This document shows, piece by piece, positions 23,016 through 33,700 of a stretch of DNA of 64,000 nucleotides. Numbering within the stretch: the stretch's first letter is position 1; every line of letters starts with the position of its first letter. The position numbers were made by a program, and so were the translations under genes. The DNA comes from Prorocentrum cordatum (lineage: Eukaryota > Sar > Dinophyceae > Prorocentrales > Prorocentraceae), in NCBI GenBank assembly GCA_963575745.1, contig CAUYUJ010003961.1, positions 10,001-74,000 of the forward strand, in the 5' to 3' direction. Below the pieces are notes generated by a model. It was not told the origin of the DNA, made no database searches, and saw only the letters and a list, made by a program, of their open reading frames with translations.

Positions 23016-23150
23016 AGGCGCACGAGCAGTGCGGCGGGAGACGAGCACGGGCCCCAGGGCAGGATCGCGCTGGGCTCAGGCGCCGGGGCGGAGCAGCGCT
23101 GGCTGCAAGACGTCATGGCCCGCCTGCGCCAGGACTCGGAGAATGAAGAG
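23016..23150 (+). CDS. Candidate internal exon, phase 0 at both ends
   Basis: Preceded by CCCGTGCGCAG and followed by GTGCGAGAG. 45 codons, helical near the end (EQRWLQDVMARLRQDSENEE), with mostly G/C third positions. No family recognised. Confidence 0.45.
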
Positions 23151-23439
23151 GTGCGAGAGAGCGCGCCACGGGAGACAGGGAGGGGTCTCCCCTCAGCTAC
23201 CGCACCCTTGGACCTCGCCTGTCGGATGCCCCCCTCCCCTCCACCCTTTCTTCGTGCTCCAGAAGCTACCCGCCCCCCTCCCTTGGGCACCCCTGCCGGA
23301 AGCCCCCCCCGTGTAAGAGTTTTAAACAAGTGCCTTGGAGCATGCAGTTTGTTTAGTTAACTTGCTAACAGCCGTGCAAGTTCAACTGAAACGTCCATGT
23401 TTCAGGACCTCCGAAAAAGACTGCTATTTAATGGCGGCC

Positions 23440-23720
23440 TTGCAGACGGATTTTCTTGCTGGCTGCCTTGCAAAAAGGATTCCTGCTGCAACGGCTTTGC
23501 AACCGGACGTCCTTTTGTAAGGTAACAGCCTTACGCAAGGACTCCCTTGTGGTCACATAGCACACAGCTTCCCATGTGTAACGGCCTTTCAGAAGGATCA
23601 TCTTTGTTGCGGCCTGACATACAAAAGGAAGTCCTTGTCGTGACGGCCTTTCAAAAATGATTCCATGTGTGGTGGCCTTACAAAAGAATGTTCTTTTGTG
23701 GTGGCTTTGCCACAGGATTC
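23440..23720. repeat. GGCCTTNNNAAAGGA tandem repeat, block 1
   Basis: About seven ~38-45-bp units built around GGCCTT(T/G)CAAAAAGGA, many with a small internal inverted repeat. The same family occurs at 24,600-25,280 in the opposite orientation. Confidence 0.7.
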
Positions 23721-23799
23721 CGTTTTGTGTTGGAGGAAGCCAAGGAAAATAAACACAGAACACAAAAGTGCAGCACCCAATGAAATTGTGAACACTCTT

Positions 23800-24300
23800 T
23801 TGTTTTGATTATGTTGGTGCTGGAGGCTGAAAAGATGGTGAAAACATAACGTTATCAGCCATCGAAGCTCCCAAACGGTATAAGCCGTAGCGTTTTCAGC
23901 AATCAGAGCTCCTAATCGTTGTGTTTTACAACGTTGCGCAGCTCCGATGGCTGAAAACGCTGTGTGTTTACAGCGTTTGGGAACCCCGATTGCTGAAAGC
24001 GCGGTGTTTCACAGCATTTGGAAGCCCCATCCTCTCCCACACCGACGCACGCGAGCATACCGTGCAGCACGCCGGCATCGACCTCCAGGACCTCCCTCCC
24101 CCCCTCCCTCCCCTCAAAACTCATAACTTTTTATACATATGTCTCGCATTGCTTGTTGTCCAGACACGCCAGATGTCTGAGGCCAAGGCCTTGCCCACCT
24201 GGTATTGGGTAGGCACGGACGATGACCGCAGCAGTGGACGTATCGTATGGCTGAAAACGTTGTGTTTTCATTGTTTTTTTCAGCCTCCGGCACCACGACC
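23800..24300. repeat. Cluster of small palindromes around GCTGAAAACG
   Basis: GGCTGAAAACGCTGTGTGTT, TTACAGCGTTTGG, CAGCCATCGAAGCTCCC and reversed forms recur. Several hairpins can form. One isolated unit lies at 24,240-24,290. A possible coding scrap at 24,040-24,110 (HTDAREHTVQHAGIDLQDL) is too short to call. Confidence 0.55.
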
Positions 24301-24316
24301 ACTTAAACAAAACTCG

Positions 24317-24522
24317 GGGGAGCGTAAGACCCGGGTTTGCCAGGACTCGGGTTCGCCATCGTTTTTTGACGACCGCGCCTCGGATTTTGACGAGGAGGAG
24401 TTTCGTGGGATGTCTGCAGCGGGAGGCCTCGTCAAAATGCAGGCTCGGCCTCGTCATTTTTTTGACGACCTCGTCGGGGATTTCCGAGTCCCCCGTACCC
24501 GGGTCTTACGTCTCCCCGAAAA
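24317..24522. mobile_element. Second fold-back element
   Basis: GGGGAGCGTAAGACCCGGGT at the left faces ACCCGGGTCTTACGTCTCCC at the right. Inner parts pair too (TTTTGACGAGG, GACGACC, CCTCGTCAAAA). It resembles the element at 21,781 in form but not in sequence. No open frame of interest. Confidence 0.7.
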
Positions 24523-24599
24523 ACACGCAGTTTTCACAGTTTCATTGGATTTTGCATGCTTGTATTTTTCTTCATTCCTGGATCACCTCCTATTCACCA

Positions 24600-25280
24600 A
24601 CAGGAGGGAAATCCTTTGGTAAGGCTGCCACACAAGGAATCCTTCTGTACGGCCGCCACGAAAGGAATCCCCTTGTACGGCCGCCAACAAAGACATCCTT
24701 TATTGAGGGTGTCACAAAAGGAATTCCTTTTGCAAGGCTGCCACAAAAGGGAAGACTGTTTGTAAGGCCGCTGCAACAAGAAATTTTCCAGTAAGGCAGT
24801 GGCAATGCAAATCCTTATGTAAGGCTGCCACCGAGGACATTACGGTGTAAGGCCGCAGTGCGCACAAAAGGACACCCTTTTGCAAGGCCGCACAGCATGA
24901 AATCACTGTGCAAGGTGGCCACAACAGACTTGTTTGCAAGGCCGCTACAAAAAGGAAAATATGTTGTGAGGCCGCCACAAGCAATCATTTTGCAAGTGCG
25001 CGCGAAAGGAAATTCTTGTGTTCGCTCGTTACAGAGAGAATATGTTTGTAAGGCCGCCTCAAGAACACATGTAGCTAAAGGCCGTTGCAAGGGGTATTAT
25101 AGTGCAAGACCGCCGCAACACAATATTTGTGCAAGGCCGCCACAAACCGAAACATGTGTAAGTCCGTCTCGCAAGCAACCAGATTTTTCGAACGCCGCCT
25201 GGGCAGAACAGCGTTATGCACGGCTGCCACAAAACGAATATGTTGCAAGGCCGCCGCGCAATGGTATTTGCCCCACGTCC
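24600..25280. repeat. GTAAGGCCGCCACAAAAGGA tandem repeat, block 2
   Basis: About sixteen degenerate ~40-bp units. Each has AAGGCCGCCACAA followed by a variable A/T-rich part, often AAGGAATTCCTTTTG-like and self-complementary. Confidence 0.8.
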
Positions 25281-25334
25281 TAAGTTGGGCTCTCGTTTTC
25301 TCTGCACACCTCGGCGCAGGATTTCCTCCCACTC

Positions 25335-25760
25335 TCCCCTCTCTCTTCCACCTCATCACCATCACCATCACAAACGTTGCCACACTCATCATCATCAGTA
25401 CCACCATCATCGCCAGGTCCTTCCTATTCATTCACAATCATCAGCACATCGGGGGTGGACAAAACCCCCACCCTGACACGTCGATTAGTGAATTGTTGCT
25501 TTTCGGTTCTCGAGAGGGCGCCGCGGCCGTCGTTTTCCAGGCCTGCGCCCGCCAGAGTTGGGCCCGAGGTCGTTGTCATAAACCACGTTTTGCTAAAAGG
25601 GTTCCTGCCCATTTCCGAGCACCCCACACACACGCACACACACACACACACCCTCATTTCCACATCATCATTATCCACCATCATCATCAATCAACCACCA
25701 CTATCACTCACCATCAGCATCGCTATCATCACACACTCATAACTACCACCCTCCCATCGT
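25335..25760. repeat. CAT/CAC triplets and (CA)n microsatellite
   Basis: Two CATCATCAC-rich stretches (25,350-25,415 and 25,660-25,745) and a (CA)n run at 25,623-25,653. The segment between them, at ~25,490-25,580, is ordinary and could hold a short exon, but I cannot define one. Confidence 0.75.
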
Positions 25761-25779
25761 GATCATCGACCAAGAGGGA

Positions 25780-26530
25780 GCTTCGTCTGTGAGTGAATTG
25801 CGAAGAAGTCTCAGGCGGGGGCCCCATCCCTGTGGGGTCCACACTTCACATTGGTAGTCCGAGCGGGCCATCGTACATTTACAGTTGTCGTCATGTTTCG
25901 GCTCTTTCGGATTGAATATGGAGGAGGCCTCAGGCGGGAGCTTCGTCGATGAGTGAATTGCGAGGAGGTCTCAGGCGGGAGCCCCCACCATATGGGGTCA
26001 ACAATTCATGTTGGTAATCCGAGTGTGTCATCGGATACTTGTAGATGCCGTCACATTTCGGCACCTCTGGGTTGAAGATGGAGGAAGTCTCAGGCGGGAG
26101 CTTCATCTGTGAGCGAATTGCGAGGAAGTCTCAGGCGGGAGCCCCCTCCGTATGGGGTCCGCACTTCACGTTGGTAGTCCGAGCGGGTCATCGGGTATTT
26201 GTAGATGTTGTAATGTTTCGGTTCCTTCGGGCTGAATATGGAGGAAGTATCAGGCGGGAGCTTCGTCTGTGATGTGAGTGAATTGCGAAAAAATCGCGGG
26301 AACCCCCGCCCTATGGGGTCCGCGTCTTATGTTGGTAGTCCGGGCGGGTCATCGGAAACGTGTAGTTGTCGTCAATGTTCGGCTCCGTTGGATTGAAGAT
26401 GGAGGAAGTCTCAGGCGGGAGTTTCGTGATTGAGTGAATAGCGAGGAAGTCTCAGACGGGCCCCCTCCTTCTGGGGTCCGTACTTCATGTTGGCAATTCA
26501 AGCGGATCATCGGAAATCTGTAAGTGTCGG
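25780..26530. repeat. ~160-bp satellite, left part
   Basis: Five tandem units ~160 bp apart (landmark GTTGGTAGTCCGAGCGGG at ~25,851, 26,010, 26,171, 26,331 and 26,490). Each contains AAGTCTCAGGCGGGAGC twice. Short frames are repeat translations. Confidence 0.9.
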
Positions 26531-26689
26531 AAATTGGGGGGTGATAGCGCATTGGAACGGAGACCCCCAACCAGGAAATCGTTTCGTTTCGTTCGCGTCG
26601 TGCATGCGGGCGAGGCGAAGCTGCGTGGGCGTACGAGAGGAATGAGCCCGCCGTTGCCAGGGCGAAGTCAAGACAAATGATTCTGCCCC

Positions 26690-27520
26690 GTCCGTCCGTC
26701 CGTCCGGCGGTGGCTCTAGCGGTGTCCCGCGGTGTCCCGTGGTGTCCCGTGGTGCTCCGTTGTGTCCGCCGTTGCTGGGGCGAAGTCAAGACAAATGATT
26801 CTCCCCCGCCCGCCCGTCCGGCGGTGGTTAGCGGTGTCCCGAGGTGTCCCGTTGAGTGAGATCGATATTGAGATCGATATTGAGATCGATGTGGCGTCCC
26901 GTGGTGTCCCAAAAATTGATATCGATAGTGAGACCGATCGTGAGATCGACAGGTATCCCGTGGTGTCCCGTTGAGTGAGATCGATCGTGAGATCGGCAGG
27001 TGGTGTCCCGTGGTGTCCCGTTGAGTGAGATCGATCGTGAGATCGATATTGAGATCGATGTGGTGTCCCGTGGTGTTCCGTTGAGTGAGATCGATATTGA
27101 GATCGATGTGGTGTCCCGTGGTGTCCCGTTGAGTGAAATCGATAGTGCGATCGCCAGGTGTCCCGTGGTGTCCCGTTGAGTGAGATCGATAGTGAGATCG
27201 ATGTGGTGTCCGGTGGTGTCCTATGGTGTCCCGTTGGGTGAGATCGATGGTGGGATCGACAGTGAAATCGATAGTGATGTCGAAAGGTGTCCCGCGGTGT
27301 CCCGTGGTGTCCCGTTGAGTGAGATCGATAGTGAGATCGACAGGTGTCCCGCGGTGTCCCGTGGTGTCCCGTTGAGCGAAATCGATAGTGAGATCGATAG
27401 TGAGATCGATGTGGTGTCCCGGGGTGTCCCGTGGTGTCCCGTTGGGTGAGATCGAGAGTGAGATCGACAAGTGTCCCCTGGTGTCCCGTGGTGTCCCGAT
27501 GATTGATACCAATAGAGAGA
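26690..27520. repeat. GATCGAT/GTGTCCCGTTGAG minisatellite
   Basis: Tandem units mix GTGGTGTCCCGTTGAGTGAG with GATCGATAGTGAGATCGATG, interrupting the 160-bp satellite. The minus-strand frames at 26,349-27,512 and 26,716-27,579 read as repeated DLTID and TTGHRGTP peptides and are not supported as genes. Confidence 0.9.
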
Positions 27521-27599
27521 TCGATTGAGTCAGATGTTGGTTCCCCCCTTCTCCCCCCCCCCCACAATCTCCTTACCACCCGAAGGGTGGTCGCATGGG

Positions 27600-28299
27600 T
27601 AATTGTTCGGCCCCCTTGGATTGAATATGGAGGAAGTCTCAGGCGAGATCTTCGTTAGTTAGTGGATTGCAAGGAAGTCTCATGCGATAACCCCTGCCCT
27701 ATGCGGTCCGCATTTCATGTTGGTAGTCCGAGCGGGTCATCGGACACGCATCGTTGCCGTCGCTTATGGAGGAAGTCTCAGGCGGGAGCTTCGTCTGTGT
27801 GTGACTTGCGAGGAAGTCTCAGGCGGGGGGCCGTCCCTATGGGGTCCGCACTTCATGTTGGTAGTCCGAGCGGGCCATCGCAACTTTATATCGGTCGTCA
27901 TTTTTCGGCTCATGGAGGAAGCCTCAGGCGGGAGCTTCGTCTGTGAGCGAATTGCGAGGAAGTCTCAGGCGGGAGCCCCCTCCGTATGGGGTCCGCATTT
28001 CACGTTGATAATCCGGGCGGTCATCGGAAACTTGTACTTGTCGTAGCGTTTCGGCTCCCTTGGATTGAATATGGAAGAAGTCTCACGCGGAGGCTTCGTG
28101 TGTGAGTGGATAGCGAGGAAGTCTCAGGCGGGGCCCCCCTCATTATGGGGCCCGCACTTCACGTTGGCAGTCCGAGCGGGTCATCGGCAAATTTTACCGG
28201 GCATAGCACTTGAGCGCCCCAAGGGGCACATCACGAGGCGTACCTCACGCGTTTGTGAGTGAGTTGCAAGGAAGTGTCAGGCGGGAGCCCCCTTCCTAG
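27600..28299. repeat. ~160-bp satellite, right part, up to a splice site
   Basis: The same satellite resumes with units at ~27,718, 27,858, 28,004 and 28,164. The last unit runs GTGTCAGGCGGGAGCCCCCT and ends TCCTAG at 28,299, which serves as the 3' splice site of the next candidate exon. Confidence 0.85.
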
Positions 28300-28434
28300 T
28301 CACAAGTCGTTCGAGGAGTTCGACAAGAGAGCGGTGGGCTCCATGGCTGAGGCGGAGCAGCTCGCGGCAGACAGAGCTGAACTTCGCGATGCCTCCCGCC
28401 TGAGCGCGGCCGCGACTAACTCGGTGCCTGCGGG
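28300..28434 (+). CDS. Candidate internal exon, helical protein
   Basis: It lies between CCCCCTTCCTAG and GTGATCC. One leading base, 44 codons and two trailing bases are open with mostly G/C third positions. The text is charged and helical (SHKSFEEFDKRAVGSMAEAE, LAADRAELRDAS). The end phase matches the start of the candidate exon at 29,708. No family recognised. Confidence 0.5.
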
Positions 28435-28639
28435 GTGATCCCAACGGCTTGCTCTCGCGCCCCAGCGGCTCGCGGGTTTGCCCTAACGGTCGCTGCCCCG
28501 ACGGTTCCGCGATTTTGCCATCGGAGAACGCGCCCGTTGCCGGGCGCAGCGGCGAGGGCGCCGAGGAAAATCGGCAGTCGCCCTCCTGCCGGGAGGAAGG
28601 AGAAGTGCACGAGGATAACAGGTGGGACGGACATGGTGG

Positions 28640-28795
28640 TGGGAGCAGGAGGAGGAGGAGGAGGAGGAGGAGGAGGAAGAGGAGGAGGAGGAGGAGGAGA
28701 AGGAGGACGAAGAGGCAGAGGATAAATTGAACGAGGAGGGCGAGCAGGAGGAGGAGACGGAGGACGAGGGAGACAAGGAGGAGGATGAGGAGGCG
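28640..28795. repeat. (GGA)n microsatellite in a predicted intron
   Basis: GGA-rich purine tract with minor interruptions. Poly-Glu, poly-Gly and poly-Ser frames are artefacts. Confidence 0.85.
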
Positions 28796-29131
28796 CAACA
28801 AAGGGCGAAACGGGGGGCTTCGGCCAGGGCGAAGAGGGACAAGCGAAGGGCAATCCAATTATATTTCCATGCGGGGCTCTACCGTCGGAGCGTTTCATAA
28901 GACCGCCGCGCATTCCGTTGCGCGGCCGCCGCGGAGGAAATTTGGTCGCGAGGCCGCCGCGGACAGGACTTTGTTGTAATGCCGCAACAAAGCGCACGAT
29001 GCTGTGGTATTATTTGAGCCCCGCCACCTCCCGTCTTGATGTGTAGGCATTCCTCCTGGGCCGTGCCCTGGCGCGCATTGCGCGTTCTCTTTCGCCCGTG
29101 CTTTCTCTCCTTCGTTGTCCTCGTCCTTATA

Positions 29132-29280
29132 TCAGGAGGAAAAGAAACACACAGACACAATTAATCGTCGATTCCCAGAAAATATGGGAAAATATGGGAA
29201 GTGGGGGGGAAGACAGAAACCCAGAAAATATGGGAAAATATGGGGACTATTTTTATTTATGTGTATTTATTTGTGTGTCC
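29132..29280 (+). repeat. Interspersed repeat R1, copy 2 (uninterrupted)
   Basis: Starts TCAGGAGGAAAAGAAACAC. The ATGGGAAAATATGG repeats run into TTTTTATTTATGTGTATT and end TTTGTGTGTCC. It shows the sequence before insertion of the ACCTAACAGCG element found in the copy at 62,160. It lies within the predicted intron 28,435-29,707. Confidence 0.8.
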
Positions 29281-29707
29281 CAGTTTCCCTTCATTATATG
29301 CCTCATCCGCGTTTTCCTTCTCGCCATGCTAATCGCGATCCGTTTGGTTTTTTTCGACCCCGGTGCCTTCGGCGCCCAGCGGCGCGGAGGGGCATTGCGG
29401 GCCATAGACATTATCCACGTGATTTCGGCTGGGATCCGTTCTCTTTCTTTTCAGCAAAGAGATAAATAGCGCATAGTCGGCCAATGCATGGGGGCGGGCA
29501 AGAAGGGTCAGAGGCGCAAAGATCAGGAGGCGGGCCAAGGGGGGAGTGGCCATGTCGCCATGCGCCTCGCCAGGTCTGATTGCAGCATTCGAAGGTCCGG
29601 CACCCCGCCGCGCAGCGCATCTTAAATGCCGCCGCCGCTGCTCCTGGCGCGGCGGCAGGGGAGCGCGAACTGCAAGCGGGATAGCGTTCTACGCCATCTG
29701 CCGGCAG

Positions 29708-29914
29708 GTCTGCGCAGCCACGCGCCCCCGAAGCTTGGGGTCGGACCGGCGGTCGGCCCGGTGGCCCCCTGAGCGAGCCAGCGGCCCCGGCGGCGCAGAG
29801 GCAGAGGGGCTGCGGTATTATGCCGACGGGTTGGCGGGCGAATTGGGGCACTCTGATCGGCATCAGCGTCGCCATGTCCGTCGAGAGGGCACTGGTGGAC
29901 GCCGCCCCCAAGAG
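29708..29914 (+). CDS. Candidate internal exon
   Basis: Follows CTGCCGGCAG and ends before GTGATTTTAC. One leading base, 68 codons and two trailing bases are open. The leading base completes the codon left by the exon at 28,300-28,434. A Pro/Gly/Ala-rich first half is followed by TGWRANWGTLIGISVAMSVE and an Arg-Ala-Leu-rich end. No domain recognised. The next 30 kb hold no obvious continuation. The retrotransposon lies immediately downstream in antisense orientation. Confidence 0.45.
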
Positions 29915-29952
29915 GTGATTTTACCCAGCCACCCTCGCTGTAGTTGCAATTG

Positions 29953-30200
29953 CTTCTGAGAGAGAGAGAGAGAAAGAGAGAGAGAGACAGAGACAGACAG
30001 AGCGAGAGAGAGACAGAGACAGAGAGAGAGAGAGAGAAAACAAACAGAGAGAGAGAGGGAAATAAACAATGAGAGAGGGAGAGAGAGAGAGAGGGGGGAG
30101 AGAGGTAGAGAGAGAGGAAGAGTGAGTGATAGAGAGAGAGAGAGAGAAAGAGAGAGAGACAGAGAGACAGAGAGAGAGAGAGACAGATAAATAACGAATG

Positions 30201-30275
<75 letters not shown>

Positions 30276-30366
30276 ACGAGAGCGAGAGAGATAGAGAGAG
30301 ACAGGGAGAGAGAGAGAGAGAGAGAGAGAGAAAACAAACAAAATAAGAGAAAGAGAAAGAGACAGA
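29953..30366. repeat. (GA)n microsatellite, left flank of the retrotransposon
   Basis: Over 400 bp of GAGAGA with GACA, AAACAAAC and one TATATATATATA interruption. Together with the tract at 46,805 it looks like one (GA)n array split by the insertion. Confidence 0.9.
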
Positions 30367-30384
30367 GAAAGGAAGAGGAAGAGG
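30367..30384. repeat. Target-site duplication, left copy
   Basis: GAAAGGAAGAGGAAGAGG, identical to 46,787-46,804. The flanking bases differ (CAGA before and CCGG after here; GACT before and AAGA after at the other copy). It is low complexity, so chance similarity is possible. Confidence 0.6.
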
Positions 30385-30750
30385 CCGGACAAGTAGGCGG
30401 ACCAGGGTCCGTCCGCGAGGCGCACTGCGGTGCGACAACCCGCCAAACACTATTTGCGGCGGTGCAGCCTTGAGATACGAGGGCGGGCAACAAACCCCCT
30501 CCCCCGGCGCAATGCGACTGACGCTACAGACGGCGGACAGACAGTGAAGATCTCACGTGTCAGACCGCGTGACGAAGAAGGCCCCAACAAGAAAGGCGAC
30601 GTGCTGACACGTGGCTAGGCGGCTTGGCAGACCGCCAGTTGGGCGCTTGGCCGCAACGCGGCGCGCAGGGACGGGGCACCCCCCGCCCCCACGCCCTGAC
30701 ACCGTGGACGCGGGGCCACGCGTGCACACGGGCAGGCAGAATGGCGGAGA

Positions 30751-33700
30751 TTAGCGCGGGGCTCCAGGCGGAGCGCCGCGGAGCGATGACAGCATAGCAT
30801 GGAGGGTGAGTGGCGGCGCAGCACCATCGGGCGAGGGTGTAAGCAGCTCGGCGAAGGCACGACCGGCGCGGTGGAGGCGCTGGAGCAGAGGGCCTTGACG
30901 GGCTTGAGCAGCGGCAAGGTCGGCGGCGAGAGCAGCACACCTCTGCTGAAGAGCGGCCATAGACTGGGACAGCTCGGCTTCGCGGTCGGTGAGGGGCGGC
31001 TGCTCTGTGCCTGCGGCCGCGGGCCTCGTGGCGGGGACGAGGTCATCGGTGCGCCTGGCCAGGTGGTGGACCAGCGCGGTGCGGCGATCCGTGTGCTGGC
31101 GGCCGTCGCCCTTGCGAGGCGACTGGAGGGCAACGCGCGGTCCCAGGGCTGAAGCCGCTAGGGCCACGCCCCGTGAGGACGGAGGAGCCGCAGCCTCGCA
31201 CCCAGCAACAGTAAAAGCGTGGACGGGGTGCGACGGCCTGACTGGCTCAGTGCCCTGCGGGGGGGCTGGAGCCGCCCCCGCGGGCTGGCGCTGGTGGGGG
31301 GACGGGGTGGGTGGCACGGGGGGACCAATCATGATGCCGTGCGAGGGCTCGGAGGTCGGCCGCGTGGTCGGGTGGCGTCTCGATGAAGCGGCATCGTCGG
31401 CAGCGTGGGGTGTCGGCGGGGCGTCGTCTATGCTGCCACTCAATCCGAGGGGATCATAAAGGTCCTCGTCGGCGTCTTGACGGTGAGCGACGTCATCATG
31501 CGGGTGCGATGTCGCTCTCGGTGGCGGAGTCGAGGTGGGCGTCGAGAGGCTGCCCGACGGGGCAGGGTTGGCGCTGGCTGGCCCGTCGTCCAGGAAGTCT
31601 AATCCCCCGCCGAAGCCGAACGGGTCGTCCTCCTGTTCGTCGTGCATCGCCCGTTGGGCCTCGGCCCAGAGCTCATCCGGGTTCTGCGGGATGTATGGTC
31701 CAGCCGCGGGTGGTGCCTGGTCCGACAGCAGGGGATTCGGTTCCATTTTGCTGAGTTCCGCTGCTGTAAACCCAGCCCTGCGGTGTGGGAGCGGCAGAGT
31801 ACGGTGTCTGCGCTCGTAGATAGCGACAGCGACCCCATGAAGCACGGTCGCTTGGCGATGTCGTGTTTTGGCAGCTTCAACAATGTCGTCGGGGAGGTTG
31901 TGCGTGCGTGCCGCCGCTGTGGCAAGGGCGTCGGCCTGACGGTTGAACTCCTCCGCGATGGGCCCGATGAGCCCAAGGTCGATGCCCAGGTCTCCCAGGT
32001 GGCTGGCGATTTTTTCGACGCGAAACATGTTGGGCTTGGCCATAACACATCGGTGGATCTTTTCCCAGAGCTCCGCGTGCGTGCCCTGCGGCGCTGGATG
32101 TCCGTCGATGATGCTTTGGAACCCATCGACCACCGCCTGGTTGTCCACGAAAACGTGCACGGGCCGTTCGGCACATGCCGTAAGGTGGACAATGGCGAGG
32201 GTCTCCGCAACCTGGGCGTTCTGCGTTAGGCCGTGAACGCGTGCACTGTAGTTCATGCGGTGATCGATGCCGTAGTAGACGCCGTAACCCGCTCGTGCTA
32301 GCAATGGGATGGCTTGGTTGGTGCACGCACCGTCCGTGGCAGCATAGACCCATGTCCAACCAGTGTCGTAGTCAAGGTAGGTGGTGTAGGTGTCCTGGGC
32401 TGAAGCCGCAGGATCACCATCAGGGGAGGGCCGCGGAATGGGCTGCGGCAGCGGGTCCCTCGCGAGGTCGGCCTGCAGGTCGAGGACGGCTGGGTCTTCG
32501 TCGAAGAGCCCGCAGTGTCTTGTGCGCGGCGGAAGACGGGCCCACTGGTCGTCACTGATGAGGGTGGTGAGAGGGAGTCTTTCTCGGGCCCAGCACTTAC
32601 AGTCGCGGACAGTGTGCTCCTGAGTTTCCTCTTCCTCGTCACAGTAGCGGCACATGGGGCTGGGGTCTGCCGACGTGTTTGATCGGGATCGTCGCTGTTG
32701 GGTGTGGTCCCCGCCCGACAGGTAGTTCAGGAGGAGCGCCAGCTGCCAGGCAGTGCATTTGGCTGCTCCTTTAGTTCGCGCGAGCCACGTGCTGGCGAAG
32801 AGGTCAAGGCCCTGTCTGACAGAGGCGAGGTAGCCAAGGTCGTGTCGCCGTGGCTTGATCCTCCGCAGAAATGCCCTGCGTTGTGAGGCCCGCAGCATGT
32901 GCAGGAAGGCGTTTTGGGGTAAATTCAGCCAGCTGATCGGGCAGCCCCAGTCGTCGTACATGATGCCAAATGTGGGCCAGGTCCATCGGAGCTGCTGGAG
33001 CGACTGGACGAGTCGTCCGACGGGTCCTCCACCAAACAGGGTCTGGACGTGGTGTTGGAGGTCTCTGGCGAGCCCGCAGAGTGTAACGTCGCGGTTAACC
33101 TGTCGCCGCAGGCACAGGAATGCTTCACGCTGCGTGATGGCGTCGATCTCAAGGGCGTGTCCCGGCACGCACACGGCCATGAGAGTCCAGAACTCGACCC
33201 ACTTGTTCCCCTTGGGGCGGATAGCCGCCTTGAGGGCGTGGTTGTAGGCAGTCTTGGCTGGGCCTGATGGTGCTTGAATGTCGGTGCCCGTGGTGCAGAC
33301 GCTGGCAGCCAGGGATCGGGCGTGCCGCGCCTTGATAAGCATCGGCGACGGGAGCTTGCCAATGCGCGGCAGGCGGATAGTCGCCCTCCGTACACGGGCG
33401 TCTGCGGTGGCCGTGAGGTTAAGCGCGGCTGGAGCCGGCGCTGCCTCTGCGTTGATGTAACTCCCGACGAGCTTGAAGGAATCGACCACACGTAGGGGGC
33501 GATCCGCCAGTGTGAGCTGGGTAACGGCGGCGTGAAGCTCGTCGGTGAGCGCCCACCCTGCCACTTTACCAGGGTGAATGCGTTGACCTGAGAATCGATC
33601 AAACTTGGCGGTTTCGTCGAGAGATTTCTGCAGCTCAGAAGCGGCGTGGGTAGTGGAGTTGCTGTCGTCAACGAAGGTAGTGCTGAGTGATCGAGGAACG

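Noticed and set aside
26349-27579. 387- and 287-codon minus-strand open frames with repeated DLTID/TTGHRGTP peptides
   Set aside because: They are translations of a minisatellite and overlap each other in two frames.
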